Source: Streptomyces violaceoruber
Lineage (GTDB): Bacteria; Actinomycetota; Actinomycetes; Streptomycetales; Streptomycetaceae
DNA: 38,049 nucleotides
Assembly (NCBI GenBank): GCA_000720805.1
Contig: JODI01000118.1
Location: 1 to 38,049, forward strand
Reading direction: 5' to 3'
The notes under the pieces: model-generated
Database searches by the model: none
The model's input: the letters and a program-made list of their open reading frames with translations, nothing else
Told to the model about the DNA's origin: nothing
Translations under genes and position numbers: made by a program
Shown here: positions 22,736 through 31,808 of the stretch, piece after piece
Layout: each line of letters starts with the position of its first letter
How positions within the stretch are numbered: position 1 is the stretch's first letter

Positions 22736-23491
22736 ATGAACAAGGTCATGACCAGGGCAAGCCAGGCGAGCCACCACCCCGGCACCCGCCCGCCGAGCCG
22801 CCGCGACCCACGGCGCCCTGGCGGCACACCCCCACGCACCCCCCAAGGCGGCACCGCCCGCCCCACGACCCCCGGCGGCCGCCCCTCTGGCACTCCCTCC
22901 GGACGCGGCCCCTCCCTTCACACCAGGCCCGCCGGCAACCGCCCGTCGGCCTCCCCCGCCGGCACGGCGCCGACCCTGGCCACAGCAACAGCAACAACCG
23001 CGAACAGGCCGTCCGGCGCCACCCCCACAGCGACAGCCACCGCGACAGCCGCCCCCGCCGCAGCAGCCCCCACAACGACCCACGCGGCCCCGCCCCCGTC
23101 GCCCGCCCTCACAGCCCCCGTCCAGACCCCCCGCAGGTCTCTCCCCCAGCCCCGCCCCACCGACGTCTTCGCGGACCGCCTCCTGGCAGTCCTGAGCGGC
23201 CGTCGCCCCGTCCACTGGATGCTCCGGCACACCGCGGGCCACGCCTACGACGAACTGGCCTGGCTCGCCGAACGCGGCCCCCTGCGCACCACCCGGGGCA
23301 CCGCACCGGTCGTCCGCGACATCGGCTACTACGTCCCGCGCCCCGGCGCCATCGAGGCCTTCGCCCGCATCGGCGCCGGCGACCAACTGCGCGCGATGGC
23401 CTTCCGCCTGGAACAGGGCCGGGACCGCCGCTGGCGCTGCACGGCGGTGGAACTGGGCGGCCCACGCCCACCGCGCGCCTCCGAGGACTGA
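22736..23491 (+). CDS. Rv3235-family protein with long Pro/Thr/Ala-rich N-terminus
   Basis: 251 residues. The first 135 or so are low complexity (Pro, Thr, Ala, Arg), probably disordered. The last 105 or so form a conserved domain: DVFADRLLAVLSGRRPVHWMLRHTAGHAYDELAWL, then PVVRDIGYYVPRPGAIEAFARIGAGDQLRAMAFRLEQ and WRCTAVELGG. This is the pattern of the actinobacterial Rv3235 family found beside secA; function unknown. ATG 22736 has GGGGA six bases upstream. It is convergent with secA and shares a bidirectional terminator with it. Confidence 0.85.
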   Translation: MNKVMTRASQASHHPGTRPPSRRDPRRPGGTPPRTPQGGTARPTTPGGRPSGTPSGRGPSLHTRPAGNRPSASPAGTAPTLATATATTANRPSGATPTATATATAAPAAAAPTTTHAAPPPSPALTAPVQTPRRSLPQPRPTDVFADRLLAVLSGRRPVHWMLRHTAGHAYDELAWLAERGPLRTTRGTAPVVRDIGYYVPRPGAIEAFARIGAGDQLRAMAFRLEQGRDRRWRCTAVELGGPRPPRASED

Positions 23492-23504
23492 CCACGAGCA
23501 TGCC

Positions 23505-23539
23505 GAAGGGCCGGGCACCCCAAGGTGACCCGGCCCTTC
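23505..23539. terminator. Bidirectional terminator between the Rv3235-family gene and secA
   Basis: GAAGGGCCGGG (23505-23515), a 13-nt loop and CCCGGCCCTTC (23529-23539) form a perfect 11-bp stem between convergent genes. Read on either strand the stem ends in CTTC. Confidence 0.88.
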
Positions 23540-23604
23540 AAGCCGCTACCACACCGCTACGGCGTCGCAGGGCACCCGCAGGGCGCCCCGCCGGTACCGA
23601 GGCG

Positions 23605-26415
<2,811 letters not shown>

Positions 26416-26720
26416 GGGGGTTGGTCTCCTTGCCGGTCGGGCCTGGGACGGTCGGTTTCCATTGGACTTACTGAGCAACGGCCATCGTATGCGAGGACCC
26501 CACCACGCCGGGAGGCCTGCCGCGACGACGACCGTCCACCGCTTCACATCTCCGCCGGAGGGGGACTGCGGTCTCCCTCAGAACGGTCTCCTACAAAGGG
26601 GACAACGTCCGCGTGCCGCGGATGGTGCCGCCCCCGCCGACGAATTACGCGAATGGTGATCACCCGCTCACACACGGCTAAAAGTTGGCGCCCCGGGGAC
26701 CGGCTGAGCAGAATCACCCG
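26416..26720. other. secA/GNAT divergent promoter region
   Basis: About 305 bp without a gene. A perfect palindrome GGTGATCACC is at 26655-26664, 57 bp before the GNAT start, in a locally AT-richer stretch (ATTACGCGAATGGTGATCAC). No firm promoter hexamers could be assigned. Confidence 0.45.
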
Positions 26721-27293
26721 ATGGACCCCGTCACACTCCGCACGGACCGCCTCGTCCTGCGCACGGTCGAGGCGCGGCACACCGACGCCGTGTACGCGGC
26801 CGCGCAAGACCCCGACATCCAGCGCTGGACGACCATTCCCGCGCCCTATCTGCGCGAGCACGCCCAGAGCTTCACCCAGCAGGTGGCCCCCGACGGCTGG
26901 GCCTGCGGTTCGATGTTCACCTGGGGTGTCTTCCTCCCCGAAGGGGAGGAACTGGTGGGCATGCTCAGCATCACCCTGCGCTCCCTAGGCACCGCCGAGG
27001 TCGGCTTCTGGGGCACGAAGGAGCACCGCGGCAACGGCTACCTGACGGAGGCCACCCGCGCCGCCGCCCACTGGGCCTTCGCCCGCGCCTCCATCGACCG
27101 CGTGGAATGGCGCGCGGAAGTGGGCAACGCCCCCTCGCGCGCCGTGGCGGAACGAGCGGGCTTCACCATCGAGGGCACCCTGCGCTCCGCCGTCAACAAC
27201 AAGGGAGTACGGCGGGACTGCTGGGTGGGCTCCCTGCTCCCGTCGGACCTGGGACTGCCGTCGACAGCGCCGTACCTGCCGGCGCAGCCCTAG
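26721..27293 (+). CDS. GNAT-family N-acetyltransferase (RimJ/RimL-like)
   Basis: 190 residues. The GNAT fold of the Acetyltransf_3 type begins TLRTDRLVLRTVEARHTDAVYAAAQDP. The acetyl-CoA site follows beta-4: AEVGFWGTKEHRGNGYLTEATRAAAHWAF. The RVEWRAEVGNAPSRAVAERAGFTIEGTLRSA stretch is the usual C-terminal half. The acceptor may be a protein alpha-amine or a small amine; the sequence does not tell. The start is the first ATG of the fold. It runs in the same direction as the DNA glycosylase gene 66 bp downstream. Confidence 0.92.
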   Translation: MDPVTLRTDRLVLRTVEARHTDAVYAAAQDPDIQRWTTIPAPYLREHAQSFTQQVAPDGWACGSMFTWGVFLPEGEELVGMLSITLRSLGTAEVGFWGTKEHRGNGYLTEATRAAAHWAFARASIDRVEWRAEVGNAPSRAVAERAGFTIEGTLRSAVNNKGVRRDCWVGSLLPSDLGLPSTAPYLPAQP

Positions 27294-27359
27294 CTAGGGC
27301 CCTGGAGCAAACCGCAGCTCAGCCCGCACTGTCAGTCCCACCCCCTATCGTGCGAACCC

Positions 27360-28559
27360 ATGACGACCTCGCACCCCACCACCACGCTCTCCGCAGACGA
27401 GGCCCGCCGTCTCGCCCTCAGAGCCCAGGGCTTCCTCGGTGCCCCCGACCGGAAGTCCGGCGTCCGAGGCGTCCTGCGCCACCTCGGCGCGGTCCAGCTC
27501 GACACCATCTCGGTCCTGGCCCGGTCACACGAACTCGTCCCGTACGCCCGCCTGGGAGCCGTGGGCCGTCGAACAGTCGAGAACGCCTACTGGAACAAGC
27601 CCACGACCGGCGCCCCGGAGGAACCACCCCACGCCTTCGAGTACTGGTCGCACGCCGCCTGCATCCTCCCCGTCGAGGAGTGGCCTCACTTCGCCTTCCG
27701 CCGCCGCGCCTACCGAGCCCGCCCGCACTGGAACCACGAACTCCCCGACGGCGCGTACGACCAGGTCATCAAGCAGCTCCGCGCCGAGGGCCCGCTCACC
27801 GCCACCGAGTTGGGCGGGGCCAAGAAGACCAGCGAGTGGTGGGACTGGTCCGGCGCGAAAGTGGCCGTCGAACGCGCCCTGATGTACGGCGAGGTGGTCT
27901 GCGTCGAGCGCCGCGGCTGGAAGCGCGTCTACGACCTCGCCGAACGCGCCATCCCGGAAGCCCTGCTCCACGACGACCTGGACGACGCCGAGTGCCTGCG
28001 CCGCCTGGTCCGCCTGGCCGGCCAGTCCCTGGGCGTCGGCACCCGCGCCGACATCGCCGACTACCACCGCCTCAAGGCCGAGCAGGTCGACACGGTGATC
28101 GCCGACTCGGGTCTGGTCCCGGTCACGGTCGAGGGCTGGGACAAGCCTGCCTGGGCCGATCCCGCCGCCCTGGAGACACCCCCGCGCGGCCGCCATCGCA
28201 CCACGCTCCTGTCCCCCTTCGACTCCCTCATCTGGGAACGGGCGCGTACCGAACGCATATTCGACTTCACCCACCGCCTGGAGGCCTACGTCCCCAGGCC
28301 GAAGCGGATACACGGCTACTTCGCGATGCCGGTGCTGGCCGGCGGCCGGCTGGTCGGCCGGGTGGATCCGGCGCGCGAGGGCCGCACACTGGTCGCCCGG
28401 CAGGTCACGCTGGACGGCCCGAAGACGGTCCCTTTGGTCGCCCAGGCCCTCATCGAGGCGGCCGGGTGGGTGAACTGCGACGACGTACGGGTGGAACGGG
28501 TGGACGCACCCGAACTGCGCGAGCCCCTCGTGAGAGAACTCGCCCGCGCTCTCAGCTGA
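27360..28559 (+). CDS. YcaQ/AlkX-type (HTH_42) DNA glycosylase
   Basis: 399 residues of the winged-helix HTH_42 superfamily, which includes Streptomyces AlkZ (azinomycin self-resistance) and E. coli YcaQ/AlkX; these excise bulky N-alkyl adducts and unhook interstrand crosslinks. The catalytic motif is visible in LGAVQLDTISVLARSH: Gln46 and Asp48, the Q-x-D form of the YcaQ-like branch rather than the Q-x-Q of AlkZ. Other family blocks are FEYWSHAACILP, RRRAYRARPHWN, TATELGG, LSPFDSLIWERART and FDFTHRLEAYVPRPKRIHGYFAMPVL, ending in VGRVDPARE. ATG 27360 starts the family; TATCGT at 27346-27351 could make the transcript nearly leaderless. The neighbours give no linkage to an alkylating natural product, so a housekeeping repair role is likely. 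Confidence 0.9.
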   Translation: MTTSHPTTTLSADEARRLALRAQGFLGAPDRKSGVRGVLRHLGAVQLDTISVLARSHELVPYARLGAVGRRTVENAYWNKPTTGAPEEPPHAFEYWSHAACILPVEEWPHFAFRRRAYRARPHWNHELPDGAYDQVIKQLRAEGPLTATELGGAKKTSEWWDWSGAKVAVERALMYGEVVCVERRGWKRVYDLAERAIPEALLHDDLDDAECLRRLVRLAGQSLGVGTRADIADYHRLKAEQVDTVIADSGLVPVTVEGWDKPAWADPAALETPPRGRHRTTLLSPFDSLIWERARTERIFDFTHRLEAYVPRPKRIHGYFAMPVLAGGRLVGRVDPAREGRTLVARQVTLDGPKTVPLVAQALIEAAGWVNCDDVRVERVDAPELREPLVRELARALS

Positions 28560-28574
28560 CCGCGCCCGGCAGGA

Positions 28575-28610
28575 CCGTCACCGGATCTCGAGCCGTCACC
28601 GGATCTCGAG
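28575..28610 (+). repeat. 18-bp perfect tandem duplication at a gene end
   Basis: CCGTCACCGGATCTCGAG occurs twice in direct succession (28575-28592 and 28593-28610). The second copy contains the last codons and stop of the minus-strand response regulator (LEIR-stop). The first copy lies just after the stop, so the protein end was duplicated without changing the product. Confidence 0.95.
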
Positions 28611-29342
28611 GATCTTCTCCCGCATCGCGTAGACGACCGCTTCCATCCTGGAGTGCAGCTGCAGCTTCTCCAGGATGTTGCGCACGTGGTTCTTCACGGT
28701 GTTCTCGGAGATGAACAATTCCTTGGCGATGTCCCGGTTGTTCATTCCCGTGGCGACGAGTTTGAGTACTTCCAGTTCACGGTCCGTGAGCCGCGGCGCC
28801 GGCACGAGCCGGCGCTCGTCGGTCCGCTGGATCATCGACTTGAACTCGGTGAGCAGTTTCGACGCCATGGACGGGCTGATCTGCGACTGCCCGTCGGCCA
28901 CCGCGCGAATGGCGGTGGCCACCTCGTCCGTGGAGATCTCCTTCAGGAGATATCCGGTAGCGCCTGCCTTGATCGCGTCGTAGAGATCGGCCTCCTCGTC
29001 GCTGATCGTCAGCATGATGATCTTCGCGCTGGGGGCCACCTCCTTGATGGACGTGCACGCCTCTATACCGCCCCGCTTGGGCATCCGTACGTCCATCAGC
29101 ACGATGTCCGGCAGCAGGTCGGCGGCCTTGTCGACCGCCTCCGCCCCGTCACCCGCCTCACCGACGACCTGGATGTCCTCCTCGGCGGCGAGCACGATCT
29201 CCAGGCCACGGCGGAAGAGGGCGTGGTCGTCCACGACCAGGACACGGATCGGCTCCTTGCGTGGTGAGCCCGAGTCCGGGCCCATGCCGGCGACACCGTT
29301 GCCGGCGTCCTCGCCCTGCATCGGTCCGAAGGTGTCCGCCAT
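28596..29342 (-). CDS. NarL/FixJ-type response regulator
   Basis: 248 residues. A 32-residue polar leader is followed by a receiver domain: RVLVVDDHALFRRGLEIVL, phospho-acceptor Asp84 in DIVLMDVRMPKRGG, Thr in IIMLTISDEE, Lys in GYLLKEIS. The LuxR-type helix-turn-helix reads LTDRELEVLKLVATGMNNRDIAKELFISENTVKNHVRNILEKL. ATG 29342 has GGGGGAGG five bases upstream. No kinase gene is adjacent. It lies downstream of hpf on the same strand but is separated by the 14-bp-stem terminator and probably has its own promoter near the palindrome at 29402-29420. Confidence 0.94.
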   Translation of the reverse strand: MADTFGPMQGEDAGNGVAGMGPDSGSPRKEPIRVLVVDDHALFRRGLEIVLAAEEDIQVVGEAGDGAEAVDKAADLLPDIVLMDVRMPKRGGIEACTSIKEVAPSAKIIMLTISDEEADLYDAIKAGATGYLLKEISTDEVATAIRAVADGQSQISPSMASKLLTEFKSMIQRTDERRLVPAPRLTDRELEVLKLVATGMNNRDIAKELFISENTVKNHVRNILEKLQLHSRMEAVVYAMREKILEIR

Positions 29343-29401
29343 CGTTCCTCCCCCTGAAGGCTGTGGCCTGTTGGTCCTGTGCCATCGCCAACCCAAGGCA
29401 A

Positions 29402-29420
29402 CGGCCCAACGGTTGGGCCG
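29402..29420. promoter_or_regulatory. 19-bp palindrome upstream of the response regulator
   Basis: CGGCCCAAC-G-GTTGGGCCG is a perfect dyad with one central base, 60 bp before the response-regulator ATG and between it and the hpf terminator. It could be an operator, possibly for autoregulation; as a hairpin it has too small a loop to be ideal. Confidence 0.5.
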
Positions 29421-29485
29421 GTGTGGCCATGATTCCATGCCCGGACGACAGTGAGGTGACAGAGCGGGACGTGAAGTGGTCGCAC

Positions 29486-29529
29486 GCCGGTGCCCCTGGG
29501 GGCGCACGACGCGCACCAGGGGCACCGGC
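29486..29529 (-). terminator. Very stable terminator after hpf
   Basis: GCCGGTGCCCCTGG (29486-29499) and CCAGGGGCACCGGC (29516-29529) form a perfect 14-bp stem, with a smaller GCGC-ACGAC-GCGC hairpin nested in the loop. It lies 20 bp past the hpf stop and separates hpf from the response regulator. Confidence 0.88.
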
Positions 29530-29548
29530 TCAGTCGTCTGCCGGATGG

Positions 29549-30247
29549 TCAGCCACCCAGCGTGCCACCCGCCGCTGGGGGTTGCGCCTGGGTGACCATC
29601 GGGTCCGTGCTGAGGTGGATGACGCCGTAGTCGTAGGCGTGCCGCCGGTAGACGACGCTGGGTTCCTTGGTCTCGGAGTCGATGAACAAGTAGAAGTCGT
29701 GCCCGACCAGCTCCATCTCGTAGAGAGCCTGGTCGAGGGTCATCGGAGAGGCGACGTGGGTCTTCTCGCGGACGATGAGGGGGCCCTCCCCCTTGATCTC
29801 CAGCGAACCGATCTTCTTGGTGGGGACCCCTTCGGACTCGTCGTCGTGGACGGCGTGGCCATTCCCGTTGCCGTTGAGGGTCGCCGCGCCCGGGACGTGG
29901 TCGGGGACCTCGGCCGCCGTCAGTCGGCGTGAGCCTCGACGGGTGTGGCGCTTGTCGTGCTGCTTGCGCAGCCGGGCATCCAGCTTCTCCGCCGCCAGGT
30001 CGAGTGCCGCGTACGGGTCGCTGGCTGCCGCTTCCGCCCGGATCACCGGACCGCGGGAGCGGAGCGTGATCTCCACTCGGTCACAGCGGTCGGCCTGTCG
30101 GGGGTTGGGCTCCTTGGACACCTCGACGTCGAGGCTGATCACCTTGCCGTCGAGCTTCTGGATCTTCTCCAGCTTCAGCTTCTCGGCCACGTGCTTGCGG
30201 AACCGCTCGGGCACCTCGGTCTTGCGGCCCTTGACGACGATGTCCAC
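29549..30247 (-). CDS. hpf: Ribosome hibernation promoting factor, long form
   Basis: 232 residues. The N-terminal S30AE (ribosome-binding) domain covers about 1-105: VDIVVKGRKTEVPERFRKHVAEKLKLEKI, then VEITLRSRGPVIRAEAAASDPYAALDLAAEKLDARLRKQHDKR. A Gly/Asn-rich linker follows, and the C-terminal dimerisation domain (about 170-225) reads PLIVREKTHVASPMTLDQALYEMELVGHDFYLFIDSETKEPSVVYRRH. The long form makes inactive 100S ribosome dimers in stationary phase. GTG 30247 is chosen because GGAG lies seven bases upstream and the domain starts there. A candidate regulatory hairpin is in its leader. It lies downstream of comF on the same strand. Confidence 0.95.
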   Translation of the reverse strand: MDIVVKGRKTEVPERFRKHVAEKLKLEKIQKLDGKVISLDVEVSKEPNPRQADRCDRVEITLRSRGPVIRAEAAASDPYAALDLAAEKLDARLRKQHDKRHTRRGSRRLTAAEVPDHVPGAATLNGNGNGHAVHDDESEGVPTKKIGSLEIKGEGPLIVREKTHVASPMTLDQALYEMELVGHDFYLFIDSETKEPSVVYRRHAYDYGVIHLSTDPMVTQAQPPAAGGTLGG

Positions 30248-30257
30248 GCAGAACTCC

Positions 30258-30300
30258 GTTCCCGGATCGCTCCGCCTCGTTGCGGAGCATCTCCCTTTTG
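30258..30300 (-). ncRNA. Candidate raiA-hairpin leader element of hpf
   Basis: In the hpf leader (minus strand) GCUCCGC (30288-30282), loop AACGAG, GCGGAGC (30275-30269) forms a perfect 7-bp stem, preceded by AAAAGGGAGAU and followed by GAUCCGGGAACGGAG with the ribosome site. A cis-regulatory 'raiA-hairpin' motif upstream of this gene in actinobacteria has been described; position and loop fit, but I could not align it. Limits are approximate. Confidence 0.55.
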
Positions 30301-30559
30301 CACCCGGCTCCGGTGAGACCCGGAACCTCGGACTCGGTGACTTCCACCTCCTCCCCCATGGGCGAGATCTCCACGCCACCGGTGCGGATGATGATGAAAA
30401 TCCCGCAGCACGGCATTCGGATTCGAGAGGGGTGGCCTGCGCCTTTCTCTCACAACCCGAACATATCTCGCCCGGACGGATGTCGTCACCCTCTACTGCG
30501 GTGTACCTCCGTTCAGGTGAATTGGTCCTGTCATTACCTGCAACGATGCAAGTTCTCAA
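30301..30559. other. comF-hpf intergenic region (rest of the long hpf leader/promoter)
   Basis: No gene is seen. The stretch is less GC-rich than its surroundings near 30500-30590 (minus strand TTCTTTCGAAATAAACCGG at the comF end). It contains TGCA-ACGA-TGCA at 30539-30550. It should carry the hpf promoter, but I cannot assign hexamers firmly. Confidence 0.45.
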
Positions 30560-31600
30560 TCAGTTCCGGTTTATTTCGAAAGAATCCGGCGTGGACGCGA
30601 CCACGGCCCCGCGGATCAGGTCATGTACGGCGCCACCGTCCACCGTTCCCGGCCGACCAGGCACCCACCTCGTCGCCTCCTCCGTCCCCCGGGTCATCCG
30701 TTCCTCTCTGCTTTCCCGACTTCCCGCCGCGTACACCGCCGCGGTCCCCCCGCCGTACACAGCCGGCTCGCCGACTCCCCCCGCCCGGCCGCGGGCCTGC
30801 TCCGCTTCCCGTCCGCTCCCCGAGCCACCGCGCGCAAGAGCCCCCCGCCCACCCGCGGGACCCCCGTACGCCACTCCTCCGCGCCCAGCCCGCGCCCGCA
30901 CGCCACCTCCCGCTTCCTCCGTCGCCCACGCCGCCTCCCTCACCTGCGCCGCCTCCGGCACCTTCGCCAGCACCACCCGCACCGCGCGTGCCGCCTCCGC
31001 CAACGACGCCCCGGTCGTCATCAGGTCGTCGACGAGCACCACCCGGCCACCGGTGAGCAGCCGCTCTCCTCCTCCGGTCACCGCCAGCGCGCCCGCGAGA
31101 TTCGCCAGCCGCTCCCGGGAGTTGAGCCCGGCCTGGTCGGCCACGGCCCGCCGCTGCCGCAGTACGGCGGCCACCCGCGCCGGTGTCCCGGCCCGCCGCA
31201 GCTCACGGGCCGCCGCGAGCGCGATCCGCCGCGCCGGATCGTGCCCCCGCGCCCGAACCGCGTGCCGCGCGGACGGCACGGGAACCAGCACCACAGCCTC
31301 GTCAGCCCGCGCCGCCCCTGCCCGCACAGCCCGAGCCAGCGCCACCCCCAGCGGTGCCGCGAGCGCCAGCGCGCCCCGCTCCTTGTGGGCCAGCAAGATC
31401 GCCCGCACTTCGTCCGCGTACCGCGCCTCCGCGTGCACGGCCGGCAGACCCGGTGGCTCCGGGACCGGTCGCACCCGGCGCGGTACCGCCCCGTTCAGCG
31501 CCGCCCGGCACTCCGGGCAGAGCACCGTGCGCGGCCTCCCGCAGCCTCCGCACTCGGCCGGCAGCACCAGGTCGGTGAGGTCCTGCCACCACCCCCGCAT
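30560..31600 (-). CDS. ComF-family phosphoribosyltransferase with low-complexity insertion
   Basis: 346 residues. The N-terminal zinc site is CGGCGRPRTVLCPEC (Cys 17, 20, 28, 31). The phosphoribosyltransferase fold follows, with VPVPSARHAVRARGHDPA, the LNSRERLAN segment, and the PRPP loop VVLVDDLMTTGASLAEAA (187-204). ComF proteins are normally near 230-250 residues. Here about 120 residues rich in Gly, Arg, Ala and Glu (about 209-328) separate the PRPP-loop helix from the last strand, RGAVVASTPDSFEINRN, which I recognise as the usual Streptomyces ComF ending. The frame is open across the insert. Start ATG 31600 matches the family start. Role probably in DNA uptake/competence-like or PRPP metabolism; unproven in Streptomyces. 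Confidence 0.88.
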   Translation of the reverse strand: MRGWWQDLTDLVLPAECGGCGRPRTVLCPECRAALNGAVPRRVRPVPEPPGLPAVHAEARYADEVRAILLAHKERGALALAAPLGVALARAVRAGAARADEAVVLVPVPSARHAVRARGHDPARRIALAAARELRRAGTPARVAAVLRQRRAVADQAGLNSRERLANLAGALAVTGGGERLLTGGRVVLVDDLMTTGASLAEAARAVRVVLAKVPEAAQVREAAWATEEAGGGVRARAGRGGVAYGGPAGGRGALARGGSGSGREAEQARGRAGGVGEPAVYGGGTAAVYAAGSRESREERMTRGTEEATRWVPGRPGTVDGGAVHDLIRGAVVASTPDSFEINRN

Positions 31601-31640
31601 GTCCACCACTGTGCCAACGCCGAAGCGCCTCTGCCACCCC

Positions 31641-31663
31641 TGTGGACAACTGCCTGTGGACAA
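31641..31663 (-). promoter_or_regulatory. Two perfect DnaA boxes
   Basis: TGTGGACAA occurs at 31641-31649 and at 31655-31663 in the same orientation, 14 bp apart start to start. Its complement TTGTCCACA is the preferred Streptomyces DnaA box. They lie 41 bp upstream of the comF ATG, in the 208-bp gap after lpqB. A CGAAA(A)CGGCCGCTC motif is also directly repeated at 31676-31689 and 31711-31725. Confidence 0.75.
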
Positions 31664-31808
31664 CTCCGGGCACAGCGAAACGGCCGCTCCCACCGGGGTC
31701 CCACCCCCAGCGAAAACGGCCGCTCACGAACCTCACCGGTCGTACAAATCCATGAGCCCGTGGCCCACTCACCCGGGACTTGCCCGGAACAACCGGAACA
31801 ACCGGCAC

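Noticed and set aside
30560..31600. comF as a frameshifted pseudogene.
   Set aside because: The frame is continuous and the family-typical C-terminus is read in frame after the insert.
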